Source of the DNA: Cellvibrionaceae bacterium
GTDB taxonomy: Bacteria > Pseudomonadota > Gammaproteobacteria > Pseudomonadales > Cellvibrionaceae
Direction: 5' to 3'
Length of the DNA: 64,000 bases
Assembly: GCA_002707785.1 (NCBI GenBank)
Contig: PANW01000042.1
Location: forward strand, 6,479 to 70,478
Position numbers and translations under genes: made by a program
Notes under the pieces: generated by a model
The model's input: only the letters and a program-made list of their open reading frames with translations
The model's database searches: none
Told to the model about the DNA's origin: nothing
Part shown: positions 30,288 through 40,889 of the stretch, piece by piece
Layout of the letters: each line of letters begins with the position of its first letter
Numbering within the stretch: position 1 is the first letter of the stretch

Positions 30288-31198
30288 CAGCGTTCGACCA
30301 CTTTGTATTGCTTAACGATGTCACCCACAGCTTGCCTTTGATGCTCAAGGATTTTGGCCTGTCGATAATCCTGGGCAACCATCGCTCTAACATCTTCCAG
30401 CTCGGGCGAACGCCCTTCTAAGCGCTGACTGACATTCACTAGATGCAAACCATACTGCGACCGAAAAGGCCCGACCCAGTTAAGAACGCTCTCGCCATCG
30501 CTCGCTAAGCCGAAGAGCTCGTCCGAGAAGGATTCTCCAAAATGGCTGGCAACAAATTCTGGAGTTTTCTCAACATAGTTCACGTGAAAGGGAAAGCGAT
30601 CCCCATACCCTACTGACTGCGAAAAACTCACTCGATCATCATGCAGCTGCTTTAACTGTTTTTGCGCGACATCGACAAAGCTGTCCTGAGTCCCGCCAGC
30701 TTTGATATGTTTGTCGTAACTGAGGTAAACATGGGTGAAGGTGATAGAGGGCTCTATATAATATTCTGCTTTGTGCTCCTCAAAGAAAGCTGCCAATGCC
30801 TCTTCATCAATCACTAATTCTTGCTCTACAAAGCCCTGAGTAATGAACTCTAACTTCTGCACCATGCGTCGGCGAATAATATAGTCGTCGCCTTCGAGCC
30901 CCATAGCAATTGCCTCTCGATAGAGAGCCTCTTCCTCAACATACTGCCTAATAAGCTTCTGACGATCATCATCCGATAAGCTATCCAAATGCTTGGCAGC
31001 CATTTCCGGCTGAAACACTTTTGTTCTATATTGAGTAAATGTTAGCAGCGCATCTCGATCGACAACGATTGTACGTTGATTCTCTTTCTCTGGCGCAATC
31101 CAAGACAGCGCCAAAAAAAGTACAGCTCCGGCGACAAGAAAGTGAGTTAAAGGATCTTGTTTCCAAGAGCGTACCGTGATCTGTGGTTCTGGGTTCAT
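30287..31198 (-). CDS. Parvulin-type peptidylprolyl isomerase (PpiC/SurA-like)
   Basis: TM anchor, VEEEALYREAIAMGLEGDDYIIRRRMVQKLEF, then a C-terminal rotamase-like region GPFRSQYGLHLVNVSQRLEG. Confidence 0.85.
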   Translation of the reverse strand: MNPEPQITVRSWKQDPLTHFLVAGAVLFLALSWIAPEKENQRTIVVDRDALLTFTQYRTKVFQPEMAAKHLDSLSDDDRQKLIRQYVEEEALYREAIAMGLEGDDYIIRRRMVQKLEFITQGFVEQELVIDEEALAAFFEEHKAEYYIEPSITFTHVYLSYDKHIKAGGTQDSFVDVAQKQLKQLHDDRVSFSQSVGYGDRFPFHVNYVEKTPEFVASHFGESFSDELFGLASDGESVLNWVGPFRSQYGLHLVNVSQRLEGRSPELEDVRAMVAQDYRQAKILEHQRQAVGDIVKQYKVVER

Positions 31199-31237
31199 AG
31201 CGTCTCTAATTATTACTGTTTGTTGTTATAACAGAAT

Positions 31238-33049
31238 CTATTGTGGTGTATACCAGATGGGAGAGGAATATGCTCGCTCCTGTATGGTGACGGGGTAACG
31301 AGATTGGTCTTCTGGATCCATCTCAAGAGCCAACATATCCAAAGTGGAGTGTCTGGCCGTTGGTACTTGTAACACTCTTACATAGTAAAAACAGCGCTGC
31401 TGAGAGTCAAAACTAGGATCCTGCCAAACGACAGAGAACTGATCGTCGCCCGAATCTTCGGTGAGTTTACCCGTATTTCTATCAACAAAATCACCAATAG
31501 GCGCCAGTTTACCGCCCACTAGTTGACGCTCGCCTGCCCAGGCAACGTTAAACACCTGCTCTTTCGTGGTGCCGTCTTCTAGCAGCCAACCTTTGACCAC
31601 TTGAACACGATCTAGGCCGGCGCCCTGAGGGTCCTTTTGAGCCTGAATAAGCAGCGACGGCGCACTCATCATCTGTGCATCCCCGACAAGATCACTCCCC
31701 ATCGGAACGCCCTTGTTATAGCCAGCGCTGGCGATATCAGACAGGCCTGCATCAGATTGACTAAACTGGAAACCACCGAAGACTCTTAGAGACATCCGAG
31801 GCCCGGTTGTGGCGTAGACCTCGCGTCGCTTGAACGCATCCAATATAGACTCTCGAGTATTGCTTTGCGCCCAAACGGCCGCCAGTCCGGAGGCAGACAT
31901 ATCCCAGCCGGTGATGGCGCTACCCGCTACCGGCTCTAAGTTACGTTTTGGGAGAACACCGGTTGAGAATTTGCCGGTGAAATTGTCCTCCTCCACACTC
32001 GCAAGGCCTGTGTGGGTATCGGTAGAACCGATTACACCAAACTTGAATGGATTCACACCCAACTCTGCTTCGTGCTTCAAGCCATTTTTTAGTGCCGAAC
32101 GAACGTAATCTGCTTCCGTGGGTTTGGGGTTATCACCATTCATTACAGGCTTGATCAGGTGCTCGTAGGTTTCAAAATTCGCAAATTCGTCCGCGGGAGA
32201 GAGAACCTCTATAGTTTCAGAATCTCCTTTGATTTGGGTGATTTCCACCACCGGCTCCCAACGCGCTCGCTGAGAAGCATATGTTGCGGTTAAAGCTTCG
32301 CCATTAGAATCAAGCGAGGCGAACATACGGCCATCACTGATGTTGGAATTGTGCGGAATGGCAACAAATCGCGCATCATACTTGTCAGAGGTTTGCTCCA
32401 GCCAATTCCACAAGGCTTCCGGTTTGTTTGAATCGTTTGAACTAAAGGGTATGAACTGGGTAGCAACATCAGCTGATTCATCAGTAAAAACCACCCGGTG
32501 AAGATTCCCTCCGTTGGGCAGCGACGACCACTCCCACCCAATCAGAGCCGTGAATCGATTGGGCTCGTTATGCCTATCGGCAGCGGCGGCGAGACGATTC
32601 CAGATCGATTGCCTCGCGTCTGGCTTCTCAAATTCGGCCTCAGTTTCATTGCGATTGAGAAAACCAAGAAACTTAAGCAGGGCTTTGTCACCTTCGCCCG
32701 ACTCAATGAGATCGTAGATCTGTTTCCCGAAACCGGTCTTGATTAACCTCTGTTCGCCCTCCGTAATCCTCAAAGGAATACCCATCATTTCCGCATGGTC
32801 CGCGATCACCAAAAAATCCAAAGGCCTTCTAAGCTGAGCGCGCTCACCACTGACAGAATTGAGCACTGGAGCCCCTTTGGCAAATCGATAGGCTTGATCA
32901 GGCGACATACTGCGGTTACCCAAAAGAAAGGCATCAGGAGATATATTGCTGTGCAGGTGAGTATCTCCCCAGTATAGGTGGGTTTCCGAGGAGGCAGCAG
33001 TGGCACATAGACTGCTAGCTACACACATTAGATAGGGAACAAATTTCAT
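31238..33049 (-). CDS. DUF3604 domain-containing protein
   Basis: Signal peptide; HLYWGDTHLHSNISPDAFLLGNRSMSPDQAYRFAKG and FLVIADHAEMMGIP (PHP-like metal motifs). Confidence 0.88.
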   Translation of the reverse strand: MKFVPYLMCVASSLCATAASSETHLYWGDTHLHSNISPDAFLLGNRSMSPDQAYRFAKGAPVLNSVSGERAQLRRPLDFLVIADHAEMMGIPLRITEGEQRLIKTGFGKQIYDLIESGEGDKALLKFLGFLNRNETEAEFEKPDARQSIWNRLAAAADRHNEPNRFTALIGWEWSSLPNGGNLHRVVFTDESADVATQFIPFSSNDSNKPEALWNWLEQTSDKYDARFVAIPHNSNISDGRMFASLDSNGEALTATYASQRARWEPVVEITQIKGDSETIEVLSPADEFANFETYEHLIKPVMNGDNPKPTEADYVRSALKNGLKHEAELGVNPFKFGVIGSTDTHTGLASVEEDNFTGKFSTGVLPKRNLEPVAGSAITGWDMSASGLAAVWAQSNTRESILDAFKRREVYATTGPRMSLRVFGGFQFSQSDAGLSDIASAGYNKGVPMGSDLVGDAQMMSAPSLLIQAQKDPQGAGLDRVQVVKGWLLEDGTTKEQVFNVAWAGERQLVGGKLAPIGDFVDRNTGKLTEDSGDDQFSVVWQDPSFDSQQRCFYYVRVLQVPTARHSTLDMLALEMDPEDQSRYPVTIQERAYSSPIWYTPQ

Positions 33050-33244
33050 CTGCGGTCTCTCTTATTGTTAGAATGGATTGTATTGAACTGCATCGAGCGC
33101 GACTGCAGAATACGAGCCACCGATTACCGGCAAGCCTCTCTCAGTGGTCAATATAGCAACGAGACTTCTATTCCAATATGACCAAAAAAAGCAGATATTG
33201 ATTAATATGCCCCCTATTGTCCTGCAGATCCCCTTGTTAGCGTC

Positions 33245-34195
33245 ATGATCGATTATCTGTTGTACGCGCCTGCATTAGAGAGTATCGCCAAATCCACCGA
33301 TCTTTGGGATCGACTGTCAGGCACCCCTCACGAAGCTCTAAAGCTAGAATCACTGGGCTCTACGCCCATAAAAAACAGTACATTTCAAATTCTGATTGAT
33401 CATCTACTGGAAATTACCAGTGACGACTTCTTTCTGACATTTAGACAACATAATGACTCGGCCCCGCGTCATTTTTCCATTTGGCTCAGCGACAACTGCG
33501 AGACAGTAGAAGAATCTCTGATGAGCCTTTGTCATTACACGCCCTTAACCAACATTGCAGACAGAATGCAGTATCACACCTCTGAGCATCAGGCGACCTT
33601 CAGCTATCGAAACCTCTCTGTTGATTTGCGCCATCGGTGGATCTACGAGTACATGTTTAGCTTCTTGCTATCGCGCATTAGACGCCTAACGAGAACTGAC
33701 ACAACATTTAGGCAGGTGGAGTTTATGTACAGCGCGCCCCACTACGCCACTCGATACGAAGAGGTGTTTGGCTGCCCCGTCTACTTTGGACGAGAGTTCA
33801 ACACGATAACTCTGGACCAAGAAAGCACGCGACTAGTACTACCAAGCCGCGACAGCCATCTCTGTCACATGCTAAGAGGACAGGCTGATCAACAACTGAC
33901 AACGCTAGATGCCGGACATCTGGTCTATCGCGTAAAAGCGCTGATTAGCGACAGCATGATGGGGATCGACTGTAACGCCGAGGAGACCGCCAAGAAGCTC
34001 CATATGGACAAGGCCACGCTAAATCGAAAGCTTAAAAAATACGACTTAAGTTTTCAAAAAATACTGGACGCTACTCGACACGAGTTTGCTAACCATCTAT
34101 TGCGCTTGGGTGATGATGCAGATTCCATTGCGCTGAAGCTTGGTTTTTCAGAGGTGAGCAGCTATAAACGGGCTCTAAAGAGGTGGGAGAAATAG
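33245..34195 (+). CDS. AraC-family transcriptional regulator
   Basis: C-terminal HTH AEETAKKLHMDKATLNRKLKKYDLSFQKILDATRHEFANHLLRLGDDADSIALKLGFSEVSSYKRALKRW. Confidence 0.85.
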   Translation: MIDYLLYAPALESIAKSTDLWDRLSGTPHEALKLESLGSTPIKNSTFQILIDHLLEITSDDFFLTFRQHNDSAPRHFSIWLSDNCETVEESLMSLCHYTPLTNIADRMQYHTSEHQATFSYRNLSVDLRHRWIYEYMFSFLLSRIRRLTRTDTTFRQVEFMYSAPHYATRYEEVFGCPVYFGREFNTITLDQESTRLVLPSRDSHLCHMLRGQADQQLTTLDAGHLVYRVKALISDSMMGIDCNAEETAKKLHMDKATLNRKLKKYDLSFQKILDATRHEFANHLLRLGDDADSIALKLGFSEVSSYKRALKRWEK

Positions 34196-34231
34196 AGTAC
34201 AATAGACGGCAAAGCCTAAACGCCAAGCAAA

Positions 34232-34260
34232 AAAAAGCGCGGCCCTAAGCCACGCTTTTT
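34232..34260. terminator. Bidirectional terminator
   Basis: AAAAAGCG-c-GGC-CCTAA-GCC-a-CGCTTTTT between convergent AraC and CoA-ligase genes. Confidence 0.85.
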
Positions 34261-34297
34261 AAATACTTGCCAACAGCTGTTAGCCCGCATAAATAAG

Positions 34298-35938
34298 TTA
34301 AGCAGCTTTGCCAGCTTGCTTCGCTTTTTCTTCTTCTTTCAGCTCTCGACGCAAAATTTTACCGACGTTGGACTTCGGCAGCTCTTCACGAAATTCGATT
34401 AAGCGAGGAACCTTATAGGCTGTTAACTGCTTGCGACAGAAAGCAACGAGATCCTCCTTAGTAACCGATGAGTCACTGGAAACGACAAATAATTTTACCG
34501 CCTCCCCTGTTTTTACGTCTTCGACACCAATAGCCGCGGCCTCTAGAATAGCTGGGTGCTTACAGATCTCATCTTCAATTTCGTTCGGATAGACATTAAA
34601 GCCGGAAACAATAATCATGTCCTTCTTGCGGTCGACAATTTTTATGTAGTTGTCTTCGCAAAGCACCGCCATGTCTCCAGTATTCAGCCAGCCATCTTCA
34701 CTTAGGACTTCTGCGGTTGCTTCAGGGCGCTGCCAATAGCCTTTCATGACCTGAGGCCCACGAACCAGAAGCTCACCGGATTCGCCCTTGGCAACTTCAT
34801 TGCCCTCATCGTCAACGATTTTGATTTCAGTATCAGTAACCGCAGTACCCACGGTACCCACACGAATATCATTGGGTGGATTAGTGGAGATAACGGGAGA
34901 GGTTTCTGTCATGCCATAGCCTTCTGAGGCCTGACATCCAGTGGTTCGCTGCCACAATTCACCAACATCAGTCGTCAGCGCCATACCACCTGAGGCTGTG
35001 ATTTTCATCTTGCTAAAATCTAGAGACTTAAACCCGTCATGATGACATAAACCGTTGAACAGTGTATTCAAACCAACGAAACCGGTAATTTGATGGGGTT
35101 TAAGCGCAGCAACCAAAGAATCCAAATCACGAGGATTCGGAATTAAAATACTGTGATTACCTGTCGCCATCAGCATCATGCAGTGAGTCGTAAATGCATA
35201 GATATGATAAAGAGGAAGAGGCGCAACAAAAGTCTCTGCGCCCTCATCCGTCTCAGCGCCGATTCGCTCATCCATTTGCTTCATATTTGAAACAAGGTTG
35301 TGATGAGTCAACATCGCACCTTTAGCAACACCTGTGGTGCCACCAGTGTATTGCAGCACGGCAACATCTTCGGGCTGTGGCTTTGCAGCCGTGACAGAGC
35401 CCGACACCCCAAGCTTTAGAGCCTTGCGGAAGTCCACTTGGTTGGGGAACGAAAAGTCAGGCACCATCTTCTTTATATGCTTGGCAACAAAGTTGATGAT
35501 TGGACGTTTAGGAAAGCCGTGCAAATCGGCCGCTTCAGTAACGATAACCTGTTCAACATCGGTGTTCTGAATAATTCGTGAGGCTGTATCTGCAAGGTTA
35601 GCCATGACCACCAGAGCCTTCGCGCCTGAATCCGTCAATTGGTGCTGCACTTCACGCTCTGTATAGAGCGGGTTGGTATTCACCAGAACCATACCCGCTC
35701 GTAAAATACCGAACATACACACTGGGTATTGCAGAACATTTGCCAACTGAACAGCGACTCTATCGCCAGGTTTTAAGTTAGTGTGGTTCTGTAGATAGCT
35801 GGCAAACTGTTCACTGTAGCGATCTATGTCGCCATATGTCAGAGTTTGTCCTAGACAAGTAAACGCGGGTTTTTCACGATACTGTTGAAATGCTGCCAGA
35901 AATACTTCGGGCACTGTGTGCAAGTTATTGGTATCCAT
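34298..35938 (-). CDS. Long-chain fatty acid-CoA ligase (FadD-like)
   Basis: YTGGTTGVAKGAMLTHHNLVSN and GYGMTETSPV; IVDRKKDMIIVSGFNVYPNEIE. Confidence 0.93.
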   Translation of the reverse strand: MDTNNLHTVPEVFLAAFQQYREKPAFTCLGQTLTYGDIDRYSEQFASYLQNHTNLKPGDRVAVQLANVLQYPVCMFGILRAGMVLVNTNPLYTEREVQHQLTDSGAKALVVMANLADTASRIIQNTDVEQVIVTEAADLHGFPKRPIINFVAKHIKKMVPDFSFPNQVDFRKALKLGVSGSVTAAKPQPEDVAVLQYTGGTTGVAKGAMLTHHNLVSNMKQMDERIGAETDEGAETFVAPLPLYHIYAFTTHCMMLMATGNHSILIPNPRDLDSLVAALKPHQITGFVGLNTLFNGLCHHDGFKSLDFSKMKITASGGMALTTDVGELWQRTTGCQASEGYGMTETSPVISTNPPNDIRVGTVGTAVTDTEIKIVDDEGNEVAKGESGELLVRGPQVMKGYWQRPEATAEVLSEDGWLNTGDMAVLCEDNYIKIVDRKKDMIIVSGFNVYPNEIEDEICKHPAILEAAAIGVEDVKTGEAVKLFVVSSDSSVTKEDLVAFCRKQLTAYKVPRLIEFREELPKSNVGKILRRELKEEEKAKQAGKAA

Positions 35939-36081
35939 TCTTCCTCCCAGGCAAGAATCTATTCTCTCTCATTGTCGTTACCAAGGTTCAATATTGTTTT
36001 TTAGTTCCTGTAGTTTTTAACCACAGGGAGAACCTGGTCTTGTAGTATCCGCACTTACCATAAGCGCGAACGAGTATTCTA

Positions 36082-36402
36082 TTAGCTCCCTATAGGAAAT
36101 AGTTCAGACACGCTTGTTGCGTGGGAGAGGTTTCCGTGAGCTTTTATTCGACCAAACATAAACGCCTGCATGCCATTGACCTTACCATTCAGTACATCGA
36201 GTAAAGTCTGGAAATCCATAATAAGCGTTGCAGTGGGTGCGTCACTGACTCCATCGTGCAGGAAGCACTTAGAGTCAGAAACCACAAGATAACAATCCCC
36301 AGCATCGGGGATTGAAAACTGTATACACGCCTCGAGACCAACGGCCGCTTCTCGATTGAAGCGATCGCGGGCCTGGAGGAAAACTTCGCGTAAGTTAGGC
36401 AT
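36082..36402 (-). CDS. SCP2 sterol-binding domain protein
   Basis: 106 aa; CIQFSIPDAGDCYLVVSDSKCFLHDGVSDAPTATLIMDFQTLLDVLNGKVNGMQAFMFGRIKAHGN. Confidence 0.88.
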   Translation of the reverse strand: MPNLREVFLQARDRFNREAAVGLEACIQFSIPDAGDCYLVVSDSKCFLHDGVSDAPTATLIMDFQTLLDVLNGKVNGMQAFMFGRIKAHGNLSHATSVSELFPIGS

Positions 36403-36428
36403 CAGTGATACCGCACTAGTTCAATGAA

Positions 36429-38213
36429 TTAAAACGCGAAGGATTCAACATCCATATCCATCAGGCTGTCTGCGCCTGAAAGCATGGTAGTTGCGAGAGA
36501 TTCAGTACGAGGCAAGATACGTGCGAAGTAGAAGTTCGCAGTCTGAATTTTGGCAGTGTAGAAAGCTGCATCGCCGCGACCTTCATCCAGAGCTGCTTGG
36601 GCTCTAACAGCAGCCAACGCCCAGAAGTACGCAAGAACCACATAACCAGAGAACATGCAGTAGTCTACAGATGCAGAACCGACTTCATCTGGGTTCTCCA
36701 TAGCGGCCATACCCACTTTCATGGTCAGGTCACCCAATTGCTTGTTGGCTTCAACCAACTTAGCAACCAGAGGATTGCCTTCATTCGCTTGGCAGAACTT
36801 GTGAATCTCTTTGGTGAAAGGCTTCATGATTTCGCCTTGGGTCATCAGAACTTTACGCCCCAACAAGTCCAACGCCTGGATACCAGTAGTACCTTCATAC
36901 AACATAGAAATACGACAATCACGAACGTTCTGCTCTGCGCCCCACTCGGAAATAAAGCCGTGGCCACCAAAGCACTGAACACCGTGGTTTGCTGCCTCAT
37001 AACCAACTTCGGTCAAGAAAGCTTTGGCAATTGGTGTCAAGTAAGACAGCTTGTCATCAGCAATCTTGGCTTCTTCTTCGTTGCCGCCTTCAATTTGGTC
37101 AACCAACTTACCGCAGTAGCCCATCAGCATACGGCCGCCTTCAGCGAACGCTTTCTGGGTCAACAACATACGACGTACATCTGGGTGAACGATGATTGGG
37201 TCAGCTGGACCTTCTGGGTTTTTAACGCCGCTCAAAGAACGCATCTGCAGACGATCGCGAGCGTAGTCCAGAGATTTTTGGAAACCCAATTCAGCGTGAG
37301 AAACACCCTGCATTGCGGTGCCCAAACGGGCGGTGTTCATAAAGGTGAACATGCAGTTCAAACCACGGTTAGGAGGTCCAATCAAGAAGCCCTTGGCGCT
37401 ATCAAAGTTCATTACGCAAGTTGCACTCGCCTTGATACCCATTTTGTGTTCGATAGAACCACAGGTGACACCGTTACGCTCGCCAACACCACCGTCTTCG
37501 GTAACGTTGAACTTAGGTACGATGAACAGAGAAATACCTTTGGTACCTGCGGGTGCATCTGGAAGACGCGCCAATACGATATGAACGATGTTATCGGCCA
37601 TGTCGTGCTCACCGGCAGAGATAAAGATTTTGGTGCCGGAAATTGCGTAAGAACCGTCAGCGTTAAGCTCAGCCTTGGTACGCAGCATTCCTAAGTCAGT
37701 ACCACAGTGAGGCTCGGTCAAGCACATGGTGCCTGTCCACTCGCCGCTCACCATTTTAGTCAGGTAAACGTCTTTTTGCTCTTCCGTGCCGTGCTCTGAA
37801 ACGGTATTCATTGCGCCGTGTGACAGACCTGGGTACATACCCCAAGACCAGTTCGCAGAACCGATCATTTCATTGAGGAAGATTCCCAACGAAGGAGGAA
37901 GGCCTTGTCCGCCGTGCTCGACGGCGTGGCTCAATGATGGCCAACCGGCTTCTACGAACTGTGAGTAAGCTTCTTTAAAGCCTTTAGGAGTGGTAACAAC
38001 ACCATCGTCCCACTTACAGCCTTCCGCATCACCTGATTGGTTCAGAGGAGCCAAAACGTTTTCACAGAACTTGGCGCTCTCATCAATGATCGCAGTCGCA
38101 ATATCAACACCAGTATCTTCATACTTTGAAATACCTTGCCAATGCTGCTCGTAGTCCAACAATTCAAACAAGGTGAATTGCATATCGCGTAAAGGAGCTT
38201 TGTAATCAGCCAT
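36429..38213 (-). CDS. Acyl-CoA dehydrogenase (long form with C-terminal extension)
   Basis: MCLTEPHCGTDLGMLRTKA, VQCFGGHGFISEWGAEQNVRDCRISMLYEGTTGIQALDLLGRK. Confidence 0.94.
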   Translation of the reverse strand: MADYKAPLRDMQFTLFELLDYEQHWQGISKYEDTGVDIATAIIDESAKFCENVLAPLNQSGDAEGCKWDDGVVTTPKGFKEAYSQFVEAGWPSLSHAVEHGGQGLPPSLGIFLNEMIGSANWSWGMYPGLSHGAMNTVSEHGTEEQKDVYLTKMVSGEWTGTMCLTEPHCGTDLGMLRTKAELNADGSYAISGTKIFISAGEHDMADNIVHIVLARLPDAPAGTKGISLFIVPKFNVTEDGGVGERNGVTCGSIEHKMGIKASATCVMNFDSAKGFLIGPPNRGLNCMFTFMNTARLGTAMQGVSHAELGFQKSLDYARDRLQMRSLSGVKNPEGPADPIIVHPDVRRMLLTQKAFAEGGRMLMGYCGKLVDQIEGGNEEEAKIADDKLSYLTPIAKAFLTEVGYEAANHGVQCFGGHGFISEWGAEQNVRDCRISMLYEGTTGIQALDLLGRKVLMTQGEIMKPFTKEIHKFCQANEGNPLVAKLVEANKQLGDLTMKVGMAAMENPDEVGSASVDYCMFSGYVVLAYFWALAAVRAQAALDEGRGDAAFYTAKIQTANFYFARILPRTESLATTMLSGADSLMDMDVESFAF

Positions 38214-38521
38214 CCTGATAACCTCAATCTCTGTTTTTAGGGGTTTTGGCCTGTAAATCAGGCACTTATTGAACGGTCGTTAGAATCCCGAATTAGTCAA
38301 TTTGCCTCAATGGCAAATGCGACTACATTCACTAACAAATATGACTATAGCTCACTTGCGGGACACTTTTGCCGGTAGACCGCTCAGTCACAGAGCGATT
38401 ACGCATAAACAACAGCCTATGACCAATAAGTCAGCAATGGAGGTGTTAAGGCCGAAAAAGAGAGTTTGAGCGCTGATCGAATTCAGGGCTAACAAGGGAC
38501 TTAAATTGTAAGAATCGTAAA

Positions 38522-39580
38522 CTAGTTCGCTTGTTCGAACGCCATCTGCTTGCGGTATTCACCCGGTGTCATGCCGGTCCATTTTTTGAAAGCGCGAAAA
38601 AAGGCACTGGTTTCATCAAAACCTAATTTCTCTGAAATCACACTGTTGGTTAGATCTTGGCAACCCAGGTAATGAATGGCCGCCTCTAGACGACACTCGT
38701 CTTTGATTTTCTGGAAAGACGTATCTTCTTGTTGAAGATGGCGCCTCAAAGTCGTGACAGACAGGTTTAACTTCGACGCAACGACTTCTGCCCCCGGCAT
38801 AGACTCGCTCACATCCTTTGACAGGATGGTACGAACCTTTGACTTCAAGGTACTTTTGGCACTATCGCTGATCACCAAATGGTAGGGCGCCATGCGAATA
38901 AACTCATCGAGCGTCTGAGGATTCTGAATAATCCGTGCCTCTAGGTACTCGCGGTTAAACTCAAAGCCATTGTAGGGCTGATTGAACCTCACCTGAGCCG
39001 GATAGGATTCTGCCAAGGCGCGAAAGGAATCAGGACAATCGAAACTGAAGCTAATGGACTCAAGCGGTATTTCTTGGCCTATTAGCCAGCAGTGGAATCT
39101 ATGCCAAACCGCCAAAGAAGTGCGAATTCGGTCGGCGTTGTCTACCGACATTAATCGTTCAAACTCTTCGGAGGAGATTGATTCGATCCCTGCCATACGT
39201 ATGGAGACCCGGTCCCCTTCTCCACACACCAAGGTAGAGCGCACCTGAAATCCGCGGCAGATTTCACTGAATTCACCGGCGCGAATCACCGCTTGGCGAA
39301 GGTTCTCACAATGAATCAGCGTGAGGCACATCAGACGAAAAGAGCCCCAGCGAACTTTGCCCCCCGCCATCATGCCAAAGCACTCATCTTGCATAAGCCA
39401 CATGATGCGCTGATAGAGCTGACCGTACTTGACCGCACTAAAAAAACGACCACTGTCGATATCTGACAGATCTATCCCCAACTCCAACAGGATCGCGTCC
39501 GTGTCACAACCCTGCTCCTTTGCAGCAGCAAGTAGTGATTGTGCGTATTCAACCGGTACGTGGCTGTCAAAAATGGCCAT
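38522..39580 (-). CDS. AraC-family regulator (OruR/ArgR-like architecture)
   Basis: C-terminal HTH SKLNLSVTTLRRHLQQEDTSFQKIKDECRLEAAIHYLGCQDLTNSVISEKLGFDETSAFFRAFKKWTGMTPGEYRK. Confidence 0.92.
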   Translation of the reverse strand: MAIFDSHVPVEYAQSLLAAAKEQGCDTDAILLELGIDLSDIDSGRFFSAVKYGQLYQRIMWLMQDECFGMMAGGKVRWGSFRLMCLTLIHCENLRQAVIRAGEFSEICRGFQVRSTLVCGEGDRVSIRMAGIESISSEEFERLMSVDNADRIRTSLAVWHRFHCWLIGQEIPLESISFSFDCPDSFRALAESYPAQVRFNQPYNGFEFNREYLEARIIQNPQTLDEFIRMAPYHLVISDSAKSTLKSKVRTILSKDVSESMPGAEVVASKLNLSVTTLRRHLQQEDTSFQKIKDECRLEAAIHYLGCQDLTNSVISEKLGFDETSAFFRAFKKWTGMTPGEYRKQMAFEQAN

Positions 39581-39657
39581 CTATCATCTTCCAGATCAAC
39601 TAGAGGAAAAACCAAAGGGTAATATGGTGACCATTTTGGCGTTTTCGGTCAACAAGT

Positions 39658-39879
39658 TCAATCGCGGTGCCTTAATCTCTGCAAAAGCTTCAGTAACGCC
39701 ACCACTGTAATCGCGGCCACCATAACACAGACGATAAGCGCCATTGAGATCAAAAAGAACTGCCCGACCTTTTCTAGAGGCATTCCCCAGCCCCAAACGG
39801 CTAACGCCATGAACGCTAATGACGCCAATAACGCCACTGCGATGGCCGATTTAGGTTTTCTGTTTTTGGAAAAAATCAT
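39658..39879 (-). CDS. Small two-TM hypothetical membrane protein
   Basis: 73-79 aa ORF with two hydrophobic segments; stop and start adjacent to the HAD gene. Confidence 0.5.
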   Translation of the reverse strand: MIFSKNRKPKSAIAVALLASLAFMALAVWGWGMPLEKVGQFFLISMALIVCVMVAAITVVALLKLLQRLRHRD

Positions 39880-39889
39880 CAAACTACCT

Positions 39890-40780
39890 TTATGCACTAC
39901 AATTGTGAGGCCTATGGTTACTCAGGGAGAGAACCCTCTCCAATACCAGCGCTACGCCATCGTCCCACACCGGCAGGGTTTCAATATCGGCCACCGCCTT
40001 AATATCGTCTGCAGCGTTGCCCATGGCTACGCCCACACCTGCCCTCTGCAGAAATACCTTATCCGACTGAGCATCCCCGAAGGCGATTGTTTCATGGGCG
40101 GATACTTGGTGATAAGCCAGCAGCTGATCAAAACCCTGGTTTTTGCAGCCTTGGTCGCTAATCACACTCACAAACAACCATTCTGGTTTGGCGGCCATTT
40201 TAGCATAGGCAAACACAACCGCGGGAAAACGCGCTTCAAGCTCGTACAAGAGTCTATGTTGCCCCACCTCGGTTACCGCAAATAGTAGTTTGAGCACCGG
40301 TTGAGAGCCGATCAAATCTTGCATGGATGGAACTTTCTTAGGCGTGGCCCTCAAATGTTCACTGTGCAGCTGCCCTAGATAGGGCCAATCCTCGACAAAA
40401 AAGTCATCACGGAAACACAGCTCGGTATACAAGTCGAGATCCTTTGCTGCCTTGAGTAGATCAGAGACCAACGAGTCGCTGAGCGAGTGTTCTGCCATAG
40501 GACCTAGATCGGACTTCGGATCTTCCAAGTGCGCACCGGTACAAAACAATCCGGCATCTGATAAACCCAGCTCTTCTATCAGAAAATCGGCAGCGAATTT
40601 CGGTCTTCCGGAGGCTACCGCAGTTTTGATGCCCGCTTTTTGAAAACGCTGCATGGCGCGTTTGAGTCGCTCAGTATAATTGCCATCAAGGCCCAACAAA
40701 GTCCCATCAATATCAAAAAAAGCCAATTTAAACGGACGTGCCAACAGTAATTCGGCGTCTCTATCGTGTATATGCATCAT
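39890..40780 (-). CDS. HAD-family hydrolase (Cof-type)
   Basis: LAFFDIDGTLLGLDGNYTERLKRAM, TAVASGRP, AFGDAQSDKVFLQRAGVGVAMGNA. Confidence 0.92.
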   Translation of the reverse strand: MMHIHDRDAELLLARPFKLAFFDIDGTLLGLDGNYTERLKRAMQRFQKAGIKTAVASGRPKFAADFLIEELGLSDAGLFCTGAHLEDPKSDLGPMAEHSLSDSLVSDLLKAAKDLDLYTELCFRDDFFVEDWPYLGQLHSEHLRATPKKVPSMQDLIGSQPVLKLLFAVTEVGQHRLLYELEARFPAVVFAYAKMAAKPEWLFVSVISDQGCKNQGFDQLLAYHQVSAHETIAFGDAQSDKVFLQRAGVGVAMGNAADDIKAVADIETLPVWDDGVALVLERVLSLSNHRPHNCSA

Positions 40781-40889
40781 TAGACCAAAACCAGAGCAAA
40801 GCGTTTAAACGCTGGCTATTGCAATCAGCTACAAAACCTTCGGCAACTAAAACAACGAAGACAACTACAGCCGATTGAAACAGCTGCCA

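Noticed and set aside
33146-33182. GGTCAATAT ... AATATGACC near-palindrome upstream of the AraC gene
   Set aside because: Arms are not exact and the spacing is long; too weak to report as an operator.
36597-37694. 365-aa plus-strand ORF
   Set aside because: Entirely antisense to a strong acyl-CoA dehydrogenase CDS; low-complexity translation with no recognisable domain.
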